A stretch of 64,000 bases of DNA from Perkinsus marinus ATCC 50983. Lineage: Eukaryota > Perkinsozoa > Perkinsida > Perkinsidae. Position numbers and translations under genes: made by a program. This document shows, one piece after another, positions 12,267 to 25,089 of the stretch. Positions within the stretch are counted from its first letter, which is position 1, and every line of letters begins with the position of its first letter. The stretch is from the NCBI RefSeq assembly GCF_000006405.1, contig NW_003205427.1, forward strand, positions 75,369 to 139,368, read 5' to 3'. Under the pieces are notes generated by a model. That model saw only the letters and a list, made by a program, of their open reading frames with translations. It was not told where the DNA came from and made no database searches.

Positions 12267-12480
12267 TCACTGAATTACAGACCCAACGATTCTGGTGGAG
12301 CACAAGTCCCGGTGGCGCTTCACGAGAGAACGCGATCTCTTGGCAAGTTTGCATATCCGGGCTATGTTCTCAGTAACGTGGGTGTTCCAGATCAGTTTTT
12401 GGTCGAGCCATAGGCTTTGGAACGTGATGCACTCCTTGACCGATCCTGTTGGCGCAGCGTGCCTCCCGTTGCGCAGATCT
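12267..12480 (-). pseudogene. Non-LTR retrotransposon reverse transcriptase relic
   Basis: The minus strand encodes SLWLDQKLIWNTHVTENIAR then ICKLAKRSRSLVKRH. This resembles the segment after the catalytic YADD box of LINE reverse transcriptases, where LGxxLDxxLxWxxHV is typical. Just downstream (to about 12100) another frame gives ASSWDTAV and RRLTWDALKIAPASAM, reminiscent of the thumb region of RTE or Jockey-like elements, with stops between. The palm domain and endonuclease are missing. It is a degraded fragment. Confidence 0.6.
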
Positions 12481-12985
12481 GGATGGGAGCGATTACCCCA
12501 GCCGTAACGGCTGAGCCGTCCATTCATATCCCATCTTTCTTCTCCGTGAGAATTAGATCTACAGACATAGCCCAGACACACGTTACTTACCATACTCAAT
12601 GGGACTTGGGCTACTCGGCGTGCTCGTGTGGGAATACGGCGGAATTGAGCAGTTCCCATATATAGTACTTGTGGAGAACGCTTATATGTTTTGTGCTGAA
12701 TGAATTGGCACCAGAGACTCCGATGCCCCCTTCGATGTGCTTTAGGGGATTCTCTCTCAGCCGGATTCCCATCTCACTATAGAGGTATAGAGTTAGCGCA
12801 ACTGGATTGAAATACGACGGAATAGTTCAATAAGATTGGTAGTGCGAAGTATCATTTGTACGACTACTCGAGGTAGTCTCTTGAAACATTGAGAGGATAA
12901 ACCTCTGAGGAATCCTCAAAGGGGTACATTTTATTTACCATCGCTAACCATGCGAGCCGTGAACGTAATATGATGGTAAAAGTCG

Positions 12986-15201
12986 TTAAACGGAACGGTA
13001 GAACAAATTGATAGGATAATCATCTGGGAATATAGTCAGAGTTGATGAGAATTTCGATGAGCGACATACCGCGTCCGATGAAAAGTTATAAAAATTACGG
13101 AGTAAGAGTGCGATGATGGTAACAACCTCTTTAACAGCCAAATACCGTCCGGGGCACTGCCTCGGTCCGAAGCCGAATCCTACAAATTCGGTACGTAACT
13201 TCTCGTCTATCGAATGAGCACCGGGAACCAACCAGCGTTCCGGTCTGACAAAAGACGTATGTTTTGGCATCCTGCGGGTCACGCGGGAAATCAATCAGTG
13301 GTTAAGTGGCTCAATCAATTGATGTGTATCAATAGGGAGCATATCACGCAGCGAGCGAATAAACACAAACACGGAGCATCCCATGCTCAGCATGGCAACA
13401 AATGGGGCGTTCTGGTCTTTAACCTACCTGAACTCATCGCCATCCGTGTACACTTTCCTTTGAATCTGTGTAAGCGGGAAGATAAGTTTGGTCCCAGCCT
13501 TCACTGGCTTTCCAGCCACTTTGCAGTCAACTAGGGCTCTAACTAGCTCCATTGGTGGAGAGGGATTGAGCTGAAGTGGAGTGAACCATTCTTATTTACA
13601 GCTTCGCTTCTACTAACTTGAGAGTACTCTAATCGTTTCCATCAAACAAGCCTCAATATAAGGCATATCATAGACAGAATGAGCTGACAGTTCTCGGATG
13701 GAAGTTGCTTCAGCCCTTGCCCTCGTCTGAATCTCGGGGAACTTGCAAAAGTACTGCATGAGACGCACGATGGCGCTAGCAGCAGTCTCTCCTCCTGCTC
13801 CCAGATACCTGACCAACAGAAACTAAGACGAGAGCTTCCCGCGAACTTCCCGTGAAATTTCAGTATCACTGCTTTCCAGCTACCCATTGGTGATACTATC
13901 GAAGTATAGCCCGAACTGCATTCTTTGATTTTTATGTTTGCGGATGAATAGTATTATGCTGTAGTGAAACACTGTCACATGATAAGGTTATGTGAGAGCT
14001 CAGTTTCGTTCAACTGGCCGGCTGAGCTGCGAGGAACACTCTTCGGTAGGTCAGAATCTCTTGGTGCCGCTTTCTTGTTTCTGCGAATGTCCTCCAAGAG
14101 TTTAGAGTTGATACCTCTCCATTTACGGGCGGACTGAAATGGACGGCTCACACTCGGTCCGGGTGAGGAGACCTCCGCGATACCTCTCTAACTCCTGGGA
14201 ATAGGAGTCGATAGATCAGCCGATCGTGATAAAGAATACGGCTAGGCTTCAGGCTGATAGAGAATATGTGCATTATCAACTCTCTGACTTCGCCTTGGAC
14301 ATTATGAGAGAACAATGCATCTGTGGAGAATACCAGCAGAATCAGCAGCAGCAACGTCTCACATTCCGAGCTGAGGGGATCTGTCTCTCCCATATATACG
14401 GCAGCAGCTACTCTCATACCAAGCAGCTGTACATCATTCACTGGCTTCCATGTAATCACCCCCTTCTCGTCAGCCAGCTGTTTGAGCTTACCAACCTATT
14501 GACCACAGCGTGAACCTTGGGTGGGAATAGTCCTGAACCCACCATATCTTCGCCAAGGCGGATGATCATAGGGACGAGCTTATCCAAATTGGTTTCGGCC
14601 AGCGGGCGTGATGCCGCCCTCCGATGCCTTTTCCACGTATCGCCCTCACTCATGGCCATACTCACAGAGTCCATGTAGTTTACGAAGTCGATCCCACTGA
14701 ACTGACTCGGCCGCTGTCTCATAACCTCTCGGTATATCCTTATGTCAGACACAACCAGGATTTGGTTAGTGGGCGTTCTGAACGGAGGCGTAAAGCTTCA
14801 GTCTATTCACAAGTTACCCCACCTCAAGCAACATATGTCACCGAACGTCTTCGATAGCGTGATCATCTCTCTGAATTGGTCTTCTGCCGATTTGAAAGCG
14901 AGCTGGACGATGAAGCCAATCTGAGATAATTAAGAGTGGGCTGGCATAGTTCCTATCGGTGATGCTGTGGTAAACCAGTCGAGGTCCCCGTCTCCGGAAT
15001 GTTACCAGATATCATCTACCTTACCCCTGGTCCGGGAAAAATGGGCCTCCCAAATATATTCCTGATGAATCTGAGCAGCTTGACTCCAACCACTCCGGCC
15101 GCAGCAGCTATAATGAATGTAGATAATGTTGTGAATGCTGAGTTGTGTGCCTGTAGAAATCTACACTGCGATGAAATCTGTGCACGTAGATAATCTAGCA
15201 T
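12986..15201 (-). CDS. Cytochrome P450 monooxygenase
   Basis: A microsomal-type heme-thiolate oxygenase. Exon 1 starts at 15201 with MLDYLRAQISSQC, a hydrophobic anchor (TFIIAAAAGVVGV) and the proline hinge PIFPGPG. The next exons give FREMITLSKTFGDICCLR and TPTNQILVVSDIRIYREV (join by GTGGGG and TTCAG), and helix C with WKRHRRAASRP. The helix I oxygen-activation site reads YLGAGGETAAS and helix K carries ExxR in METIRVL, both in 13613-13816. Then comes DCKVAGKPVKAGTKLIF (about 13430-13545) and the last exon 12986-13294 with FVRPERW and the heme-ligand loop FGFGPRQCPGRYL. All P450 signature motifs are intact. The 14150-14450 exons are only partly resolved. The substrate cannot be inferred. 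A duplicate of the second-last exon lies 2.4 kb away. Confidence 0.9.
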
Positions 15202-17615
15202 GTTTTAACTGGAGTCCCAACCTGCTTAGCACACGTATGACAATTTGATGGCCAACGCCGGCGGTTTGTCTCAGTTAGGACGGGTCCCGTCCGACGGTAA
15301 TCCTGTCAGGGGATCAGGAACAGCCCGAGTACTAAGCCAGGAAAGTTGCTCAATGCTCAGCACGTGCCTTCAATGTGTATGGTGTCGCATTATCAGCGTG
15401 TGCGTCAGAAACTGCGTCTGTGCGTGACACACGCCGGCCGGAGTGAGGAGTACCATTTAGGTACGGAGTTGATGTAGCCCAGCTGCTGGGCTACATCATT
15501 GGTCATTGTGCGAATTTCTCGTACATTTTCGACTGTGCGGCCTGACTGTGGTCGGCACAGTGTGCCAAATAGACCGATAGTCAGTGTGTTGTGGGCGTGT
15601 CAGTGACAAGAGTGACACGGTGTCACGCTTGGCGTGGAAGTCTCAGCTTGGAACTTCTCAACGTAGCTCACGTTTATATGCAACACACGATTCCTTTCCG
15701 GAGCGTTCGTAGATTCTTTCGAGGAATCCTCGACGAGGATTACTGTTGGCGCTCTTGTCAACCTTGTCGGCAAAAGCTGAAGTGTTATCTGATATCTGTA
15801 AATACCTTCGAAATCATGCTGCCAGAGTCACGAGCTTCAACTACCCGATCACTGCTTGAAGTATGTCCGTTCACAAACTATTTGCGGTTCAATTGTGCTA
15901 AGTGACGTTGTCTCCTAACTGGTGGAGTTGATTTAGAAAGTTGGTGTTTAGCACTGTGGTGCTGGATGCCTGCAACATGTCCTCGACCCACCCATCCTGG
16001 CCTTGGGGATCGGTCAACTACCGTTCGCGAAACAATAGTCGTTCAAAAAACCGCGATTGAAGATCAGATAAAACCAACCGGTGACAGTTGAAATCAACCT
16101 AAGTCAGGTTACCTGACGGATAAGTTGAGAAGAGAGCGAGATAGTTGGAAAATGGAACCGACGAGTGGAAATTATACTTGAACTTCGAAACGCTACAGGG
16201 TTGATAAAGTTTCCGATCTTGCGGAGAACAACTCTGAATCCCCTCGGAGTAGACCCCTCTGGAGCATCAGAATCCCCTATGGCAGACCCCTCTGATGTCT
16301 CTGCAATCTCGCGGATGAAGTGGTCAAACTTTCAATCGTCTATTGATAGCTCAAGAGAAAAAGGGGGCTCGAAACGCCTTAATGAATGCCGTTCAGGACC
16401 GGTGACTTACTTGATCAATCAGGTTTCCGGCTGAGGTTTTGTACTATGTGTTTGCTGAGCCGTGCTTGAGGTTCTGTGCCGTGTGCGGAGGATCGCCTAA
16501 TCCCATTGCCACGCACATGCTCTGTCGCCCAGAATTACCCAGACGTTAGAGGGGACGTCTTCGTGCAGCTCCTCTCGATCATCGAGAACCAACAAAGTCA
16601 TCGAGACTTAATGAGTTTGTTGGTATGTGTTCTTCGTGGCCAAGGACAGCGGAGTCCCACTAACTTACTCTTTCGACGCCACATTGCTCAGTGTAGTCTG
16701 CATCAATCACAACATTGCATGGGAAACTCGCACAACCGTGGAGTTTCGATGGAGGGAGTTCCGCTGATCACTCAAGTGTCCTCGAAGGTACTACCCCAGA
16801 GCTGGTCTCGGGTCCCATCAATAGGCTCGGAGGCTCCGAGTCGGAGCTGTCACGTCTGACTGCCGAGTAATTATCGCTGATGTCCGATCAGATCCCAGAA
16901 TGATGTCCTGATTAAAATGCTCCCTATAGTGAGCTGTCTATGTTCGTCAATTAGTTTTCAGTTTCTGTTATAGCTACAATGTGAAGCTCACAATGAGCCA
17001 CGTCGTGGATTGCGCGTTCCATGCTATGCGTCGGATCAGTGGAACCCTCACAGTCTGAGAACCGCAGCAAGTGAAACTTAGGGGGACGTTGATAGCAGCA
17101 GGGCGGCTACTATCCGAAGGGTATTTACCTCTTACCATGGAGTTTGGAATACCAGCTTGGTGGTGTGATAGCGATACATCTCTAAAACTTGCATGTCAGG
17201 CTATCACTTCCGGTAATGGCAAACACCCTCAGGCGCCAAAGTCTTGCTAATGCGTTGGTCCCAGCATAATAATGTAGTGGAGAGATTCCATTTGTCTGAA
17301 GTTTTTGCTGTAGTACATCAGTCATGGCGAACACGTCGTGATCATCAAGAGAATCCGAAACGGTTGCGGTTTTCCGGATGATATGTGGGCGCGGTCGCTA
17401 TGACGTCACTCACGGTATCTGTTCTTATCCGAACACGTGCAAATCGCTAGTAATGGTGCTCTGTAGGTTGTATCATATCTTTGTGGTTGCGCTGGTTACA
17501 TAACTGCATGCTATCGCGAGTTCTATAGAAAGTAGCTGCAATGATGTCCCTCGAATACTTCACCGTCCTCATCGTCATGTGCGAGTTCTGCTACGCTTGT
17601 AAGTTGCGGGCCGCA
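15202..17615. other. Gene-poor stretch
   Basis: Open frames of 89-127 codons at 15591-15905, 16165-16434 and 16476-16859 (plus) show no family motif and no convincing exon chain. A perfect 27-nt inverted repeat (13-nt arms, one-base centre) is at 15471-15497. Part of the region (17262-17402) is related to 10837-10932. Confidence 0.45.
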
Positions 17616-17992
17616 GATCCAGGCGATCAGATCCTCTGCAGACTCGATGGGGGTAATCAGAGTGTGACACACGACACTGCGGTAGCTTGCCTTTTCAGAC
17701 AGCTCGATAAATGCAAGCAATTGTGATGCAATGAAGGCACAGGGAGGTCAGAGGAGCGGCACAGTTTTCCACCGTAAGCCCCTGGTTGACGAGAGTTTCG
17801 CCCTTACAGATCGGCTCCAGCCAGTAGCGTTTACGAATCCTCGAGAGATTCTACTAACTATGCCTCAGCAGCTCCTCCATCGTCCATCAGGACTTTTCTG
17901 GAAGATCGACATTGGCAGCCCCTGCAGCCCTCTGGATGTGACGTTGTCGAGATCACTCGGGTGCGAGGGACATTTCGAGGTGAGATTCTCAC
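17616..17992 (+). repeat. Duplicated block, copy B
   Basis: Partner of 11173-11545. The frame 17731-18162 runs 143 codons through and beyond it, including QRSGTVFHRKPLVDESF and RSLGCEGHFEVRFSR. Copy A has lost continuity after the homologous region. Similarity ends at about 17990 where both copies read GAGGTGAGATTC. Confidence 0.7.
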
Positions 17993-18162
17993 GGTATTTC
18001 GGGACTCTTATATTATATACGTTATATAATCAGCGTATACTCAGAAAATACCCCCCTCCCCCCGATCGTGGTCATTATTTCCTCATGCGAGGGTGCTATC
18101 ACTTGCGTGTATTGTGTAGGAGCGAATATCAGACGAATCCGACGTCATCATGGAGACCGTGA

Positions 18163-21100
18163 ATGAGGTAGTCAGCTACCGGATTCCTCAAGGTACTTAA
18201 GGACGTCCAACTTCGCAGTCTGAGTGGTGCTTGCAGATCATGGTAAAGAGATAACCAAGCAATATTATGTATGCATCGAGTCTAATGGGACTCGTAAAGC
18301 CGTAAGGTTGACGATAGAAATTCATATCATGTTGCGTCTGGTGGTCTGTTCAATGAGCTCATCAGATATCACGTATGACAAAAGTTATCTTTGTCGGCCC
18401 ACCAGTGCCCCTCGATCAGCAGACGTCTGAGGCTTGCATGGTTGCGTTTGAAGAGAGACGCATGTCGCCCCTTGATATCGGAAGCTGGAGAGTTACCCAC
18501 AGGGGGTTCAATTACAAACACAAGTGAGCCGCATTGTTGAAGCATGTTCCGGTTGTGAGACCCCGTTCGTTGACATAGTAAAGCTTCATTGTGTCAGTGG
18601 TCTCTCTGGCTTCTGCACTGGGGTCTACTATGGACATCACGAAGATGACAGCTCGCTGTAGGTAGAGGAGAGGCCGTTGGGGTCCACCCTGCTGATGCTC
18701 GCATACATGAACCGCCCGACTACGCGGCTTCAACGGGCTTCGTCTAGGAGCTTAGGCTTACTCCGTTCAAACCAACGTCTTCCTCTTTTGTATTTCAGCT
18801 ATGATCCCCTGCCGCGATCGACTCCTTCGAAACCTTCGAAGCTCGATTCGAAACTTTCTTTCGAATCGGAAGAAACCAATAAGGAGAGTTCTGCATTGCA
18901 GTACTTCGGCACTCTGGCTGGCATAGTATGTAGGGTTTCAGTGCTCGAGTCTGCTCCTTCATGGACACTTCTCTGCCCACTATCTCAGTATCGCTCGCCC
19001 TTCCACTTGTATATTGCCATTTGTTGGAAGCTCGGGACTGATTCTCATCTTCCGCGTTTGTGATTAGGTAGTGTTTCTGGAGATATTAAAACGTCTAGCT
19101 TTGGCATGGGCAGCCAGATTACAACGAATACATGATATAAAGATGGAATGAGTATGTGTCGTCGTCAATGATTGTTTGATGTTGTGTTTCGGGATCTACT
19201 CGGATCATCCGAGTCGGATGGTAACGGTCGCCTGAGTATGTGCAAGTCTTGAGTCGAGAGTGAGCTCAACACGCTGTGTATCGTTGTGATTCCGGGTGTT
19301 ATTATAAATTATAGCTCGTAATCGTCATCACATAACATGATGCTGGCTGAAGCGCTCGATAGGTTGACAATCGGACCCTCAAGCTCTCAAAACTTAATGC
19401 ACTTATTGTAGTACTCATGAAACACCATTCCGGTGTTTCATGAGTACTAGGGTACGGCTCTTAAAAAAATCAATCGTGTTCTACGATTTTTTCGGTCATC
19501 CCTCATAGCTCCCATCATACTTGCCGATGAGGAAAGCAGTCGCGATGTCTAGGGCCAGCAGAACAGACCTCACCCGGATGTCGATCGCTATTCCGTCAAG
19601 CTCAAGGATGGATTTAGATGTGACTAACATCTGAATCCGGCCGTGGTCTCACATGATGTGAGAACATGGCGCATCATTGAAGCGAGTAGGCAAACGCGAC
19701 TGTTCGCAGGAGAAACTTCCGTGGTTGCGAGTAGTCCGAGTCAGTAACGTTCGAGTACAAAAGATTGAAGCCTACGAGACCGTGGCGAGACCTGTTTTTC
19801 CCAGACCCGAGAGGAAGAGCCTCTCCACTCAACCACACAACACACTCATTCTCTCGCTAACCACCTACGTTCATCGCTGATACGCATCATGCCACTCTGC
19901 GAGGCGAAATTTGACGCGTATTCGTTATTCGTCGTCATTGTTCGGAAAACCTGGATGTGTCGACGACGTCATGTTATGTAAAAGGAGTCGTGTCGTGAGG
20001 GTTGAGTTCTACAGCTGTTGAGCCGTTGCATTCCCGTGAACAATCCAGTCCGGCCGAAGATGATCAGATCAACTTTCTCTCATACCGGATCGGGAGCTCC
20101 TTCCGGATACCATTGCATTGGCCGTTTACTGATGTGACAGTGTTACTCTGACCATATTCAGTCGGAAGGTGCACAAGGACGCGGTGAATATGGATTGGTC
20201 CACTGCAGAATACAACACCAGCTTTTCGCCGAAACCAGTAATTTCCTAGTTTCTAGCAAGAAATGTCTCAACATACACACATGGCTATGCCTAGTGCCAC
20301 CATCTGCTTTCAAATTTGCCTCGAATTTGCTCGTAAGCAGCTTCCTTTTCGTGGTAGTCTGACTGAGTTGCTTGCAGGAGCTATGCTACAGCGCAATGAT
20401 GATCCCAATACGCCTTCAATCCAAGAGCTCTCGCTATTCATGTGGGTCCCCGTTGTTCTACGATGTCGCACAGTTGGAGGCTCTGAAGAAGGAAGAGAGT
20501 TCATCCACCATGACCGAAATCATATTCAGTGTTCCCCTCTACTGAATACTCACATCGTTGGAAGGCCTCGTAATTGAACACTGGTGGAGGCGTTGGGCGA
20601 GGAACCACTAGCTATAACATCGAGTCGCAATGCAACAGTTGAACGGGAGTCTACTTGCAGAATGATTCAACGAGGGTAATGTAGAGTCCTTACAAGCGTA
20701 CAAAGCTGCATACAGAAACTGAGTAGAGTCCAATACATGGGTTAAGCTGAATCAGAAACTAAGATATTTAAATCCATCGTACCCCACCGGTAACTCAGGG
20801 TGTGTGCCCCAAATGTTTGGTCGTTACTTTTTTAGCTCTGGGAGTATCGTCTATACCATGGGCCATGGCCCTTACTTAGGCTTGAAAGGCTCTGCTACCA
20901 ATTGGAACTTCAACTTGAATGGATCTATGTGACCATGGCAGAATGGAGACTCGACTTGAGTTCAAACATCCACTACTAAATCGGCCACATCATCGACCTT
21001 CGTAGGCATCATGAACGTGACGCTAGTGCTCCCCAAAAAGTGTTCGTTCCCAGAGGACTCGAGTCGAGTCACTCAACATAGGCATCACATGAAATACAGA

Positions 21101-21176
21101 CTGATAGCTTTCCCCCTAGTCCATAATCACTAACCAAACCTCTTCTGAATGGATCACACAGGCACATGGAACACTC
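18163..21176. other. Gene-poor stretch with hairpins
   Basis: Frames at 18677-19063 (128 codons) and 20263-20577 (104 codons) resemble no family I know. A long perfect hairpin is at 19409-19449 (18-nt arms, 5-nt loop), followed within 20 bases by an imperfect A/T-rich one. Nothing else is supported. Confidence 0.45.
19409..19449. repeat. Perfect hairpin, 18-nt arms
   Basis: Arms 19409-19426 (TAGTACTCATGAAACACC) and 19432-19449, 5-nt loop ATTCC. Confidence 0.95.
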
Positions 21177-24060
21177 GTGGTCGTCAAGGGGAGAATGGTA
21201 TGGCAGGAGATGGCACGGTCGTCGCATTGTGACCCGCAAGCTTGCACCTACTGCGAAAGGAACGATTCACATAAGGAAGGCCCTCGAGACTGGCAGAGTC
21301 AACTTGTAGCACGAATGCCCTTACATTTCCGCCAATGTGGATCGAATTTTCTGTACGACCCGTGGAGGGCACTCTCTGGTCTTTTCCGAGTCGAACAGTG
21401 TCGCCAGTAGCGAACGAGATAGCGCTAATACCTCATAGGAACCAAGGAGGATCACAGAACTAAGATTGAGCGATACCTCGTCCTCATTGGCACGTAGGAT
21501 AGCTACACACAGCGCTCCTTCAGCTACTTCACACTCCGACACAGCTCTCGCCAGCTCATTATTCGATGACTTTAGATCTACACATGCGCAAATGTCAACC
21601 ACACCATGCGCAGAGTGTAAATATTTTCACTGAGCAGTCGATCTGTCTAGCTGTGTTCCCAGCGGCCGGTCAATCTGCTCATCCGTCTCTCCTCCTCGTC
21701 TTCTACTTGCTGTCCTTGCTTCAGCTTCTTGTAGCCTTTCGACCTCGGCCTTGGCCATGGCATAATCTACTATTGCTTCGAATAATTCTCTACCGTTAGT
21801 GTCATGACGTCGTTTCCTGTCCTGAGACGTGTGGAGATAACAATCCACTAACTGCCGAGACCAGTATCCGACTCAACCGCTTATTCGAGCATTCCTATCA
21901 TTGGCGTAGCTACTTGACTCACTCCGTGTTGCTCTAGATCCTGGGCAACAAAGCTGAATGCATTCCGGGAGAAAGGGACTGTCGCTGGCCGCCCAGATGT
22001 GTGCAGCAAATCAACTAAATTGCTTGTGGCTCTCTTGAGGGAGTCACATTCCGCGTCTCTCCGTCGTATAACAGCCAAAGCATTGGAGAGCTTCTCCTGA
22101 AGCGACCTAAAAGGACGTCCACGTGAACAGAGTCGGAAGGTCTCGTGTCGTCACCGTGTGTGATCTGCAGTAGTTCGGCTCTGTTCAAGGGCGGCGAGGA
22201 GTTCCGATTTCCTACTCGTCATGTTTCCCAGCTTCCTGAAGACATCATGGAGGGCGAGAATAACTGAGTCGATCACTTCTTCGTTGCAGAAAGCTCATCG
22301 CGGAGACGTATGCACTCCTCTGATCTGCTCGCTAGAGCCTCCTGGAGCTCCTGAATGCCGTTTGTGGTCAGTGAGGGGGGCAGTCTTGTTTCCGTAGGGG
22401 CATTCGAATCAGTCGCTCACACGGGACTTTTGTCGGAGGATGGCCAACTCCTTCTCTGCTGTTGGGAGGCGATTGACAGCTGACCGGGCGCTTCGAACTT
22501 CATCGTGAGATGCCCTCAATTGCTCTCGTAGCACTAAGACCTGCATGAGCTATCGCTACATCACGACGAGGGAACGCGCATACTGCACCGCACTTCGGCC
22601 CTCTGCATGGACCCTTCAGCGAGGCTCGACCGAGCTCCTTCAAGTTCGCGTTGCAACGTATCTTTGAGTCGTGTCAAGGAGGCCATTCTGTCAACTAGGC
22701 GCGCCTTGGAAGTCTTCAGAGTCTCCAAGTGTCTGAGCTCACTGCAGCTCGCCGTGATGCGCGTCCGCTCACGAAGAGGCATCCGGGATCAGCAGTACTC
22801 AGGAGTTATCAGAACAGCGCCGGGTGCCTACCGCCGTGCTTGATCTCTTTCCTCAGTAAGCACAACTATGAGGTCTTCCTGTTCGAGAATGGTACTCTTA
22901 TATCGACTGAATCAACATAGTGGGTCAGCGACACTAGAAATGCTGCTGTCATTCATCAGAGCCATTGGAAGTAATGGAGCGAATCAAGTCTCCTCGGATA
23001 AGCCAATAGCTGTAACACCACTAAGTACCGCGAGTAGAGGAGGATCTTCCAGAGGATCACAGTCGTGGATTCCCTCACGACAGTTGATGTATTATACATC
23101 ATGTATATCACAACGACGCAAACCGTTCGAGCTCTCACCCACATAGCTTGCAGGATTGACTGTACCCGCTCATTTCGTGCTCCTCCACTGGGGGACGCGG
23201 TCGCACTTCTAAGTAAAGACTAAGGAAACCCTCTTTGGGGAGGAACAGCACCTCTCAGCAAAGACTCCCGATGAACACAGTCAATTGTGGGTTCATCTGC
23301 TGTCCCTTTGGGAAACTGCAAGCTGGCGATTTCACGAGGCTAAGACTATCTAGTTATACCTCGACAGCTTCCAGCTCTTTTTTGTTACTTTCATTCCGTT
23401 CACAAGAATGCCTCGAGAATACGTGCTCACTCCCGACTGTGAGAACATCTATCTTTAACCGATGCTTGTGCACAGTCTCACCTTCACTTGGAGTACTGCT
23501 CTGGACAGGAGAGGTATCTTGACCTACTCCCGCCGGGGAGCCCTCAGTGACACTCGCCCGTCTCTCAGACGTATCAGATGGGCTGCTGCTCTTACATTCA
23601 GATGGCGTGGATGGTGGGCTTAGCGAGGTTATCGGGTCCTCGACGATTTCTACCTAAGTCGTACAATCCGAGCCGTCGCTGATCAGTGCATCATCGCCGG
23701 AATGACCTTCACATCACTATGTGGGATTCTTACGCTACGGGCAGTGGAGACGTACTATCACTATCGTAATGAAAGACTACACGAGGATCACACCGTACTT
23801 GGCTGACTCACCCCAGTGAATCCGGCGGTCGTGAAATCTCTTGGCGAGTCCAGATCATCTTCAGAAACACCCATGAACAATTCACAGAACTGAGATGTCA
23901 TTGCCAGCGACACTCGCGGTATCAGCGCATGACTCCAGCGTGTCACCGTCGGCAGTGATGTGACTGTAAACTCAAGATGGCTGAGCCGTTCATAGTCGTG
24001 CTCATTGGACGCACATGTGAGCGCTTGCTCCACGGTGCATGAATTTCATGGTCATACGAG
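21177..24060 (-). CDS. Coiled-coil protein, function unknown
   Basis: A chain of minus-strand exons encodes mostly charged heptad-like helices. From the 5' side: 23800-24030 (HDYERLSHLEFTVTSLP ... DDLDSPRDFTTAG, then GTGAGT); 23488-23640, Ser/Pro-rich (SPPSTPSECKSSSPSDTSE, then GTGAGA); 22570-22775 (RHLETLKTSKARLVDRM, LQRELEGARSSLAEGS); 22425-22545 (VLVLREQLRASHDEVRSAR, ELAILRQKSR, then GTGAGC); about 22290-22370 (IQELQEALASRSEECIRL); 22150-22250 (SELLAALEQSRTTA); 21890-22110 (RSLQEKLSNALAVIRRR); 21640-21850 (AKAEVERLQEAEARTASRRR); and 21400-21602 (NELARAVSECEVAEGAL). Phases were checked only for some joins, and the start and stop are not fixed. The composition fits a centrosomal, golgin or cytoskeletal scaffold; no specific family can be named. 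Confidence 0.55.
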
Positions 24061-24246
24061 AGCATCAGGAGAATGCATTAGTGAGTATAATATACAGACG
24101 CTTTGCACTATATAGAAAGCATAGCCGCGGCCAAGATACACGACTGAATGGCTGCGGTGATTGTCGAGGGTGTGGTAGTATATTTATACCAGTCAGTGGT
24201 ATGTACTATTAGATATACTGCAATATGTTCGACTGGGTGACCGGAG

Positions 24247-25089
24247 TCACTGCCACATCGGCGGGAAACGCCAAATACACGAAGAGACGCTGTCACATAC
24301 CAATAAGCACTTATCTTCCGATATGGCTAGACCACGGATGGATGATGAAGCTTCGGGGAGTGAAATGCGCCAGGAATGAAGCTCTTGAAAATCGGTGGTG
24401 AAGATACGAATCGTGCCTGTGAGGCCATCCGAGACCATCACATGACCGGTGCCATCGCTGATGCACAATGATCGTGCATATATATCTTCGATGACGATCC
24501 TTCGGGAACCAGTAGCTGGACGTATCTCAACAACGCGCCGATTGAGAGTATCCGCAATTAGGAGCTGCTCTCCTTTTAGTCCGACCGCGATATCGCAAGG
24601 GTAGAGGAAATTACCCCAGTCAGCCACAATGTATCGCGAGGAGCTATCGATGAGATAGCATCTACCGCCCTTGGAAGTCACCACGGCGATTAGTGAGTCG
24701 TCGATCCATTTGGCGACGGACTGGCCTGTGGCTCCAAGGTTGAATATGCATTCACCATCGATTCTGATGATCCCGTCAGAGTGAGTACTGAGGACCCTGT
24801 GTGAAGCGTCGTGACTGAGAGCTGCGCTACCGACCGGTACGCCCGTCGAAGGGCACATCCATGCTCCATCGATGTGAGCGTGGCTTGAATCGCTTCCGCA
24901 TATACTTAGTTTGGTGCCAACACAGTCGATGGCCCAAGGACGGAATGGCGATGAGGATGTGTAAGGCGTGGCAGGGATTTCTATTCGATGTGCCGCGGTT
25001 GTTTCGTAACCGTTGAAATGTGGCTCCAGGAAGGCAGCTACTATGCTGTGACACGGATGGATCTTACGGCCTATCTCATCTAGCCACAT
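24247..25089 (-). CDS. NHL/beta-propeller-like protein
   Basis: An uninterrupted 280-codon frame from ATG at 25089 to a stop at 24247, unusually long for this window. Repeats of propeller-blade type are visible: YPCDIAVGLKGEQLLIADT followed by LNRRVVEIRPATG is a good NHL repeat (a hydrophobic strand, a Gly turn, then ADTxNxRV). ARSLCISDGTGHVMVSDGL and IRGLAISEDKCLLVCDSVS are weaker repeats, and DSLIAVVTSKGGRCYLID is another blade strand. NHL propellers bind RNA or proteins. There is no RING or B-box, so this is not a TRIM-NHL ligase. The N-terminus (MWLDEIGRKIHPCHS) may not be the true start, since upstream exons could exist. Confidence 0.65.
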   Translation of the reverse strand: MWLDEIGRKIHPCHSIVAAFLEPHFNGYETTAAHRIEIPATPYTSSSPFRPWAIDCVGTKLSICGSDSSHAHIDGAWMCPSTGVPVGSAALSHDASHRVLSTHSDGIIRIDGECIFNLGATGQSVAKWIDDSLIAVVTSKGGRCYLIDSSSRYIVADWGNFLYPCDIAVGLKGEQLLIADTLNRRVVEIRPATGSRRIVIEDIYARSLCISDGTGHVMVSDGLTGTIRIFTTDFQELHSWRISLPEASSSIRGLAISEDKCLLVCDSVSSCIWRFPPMWQ

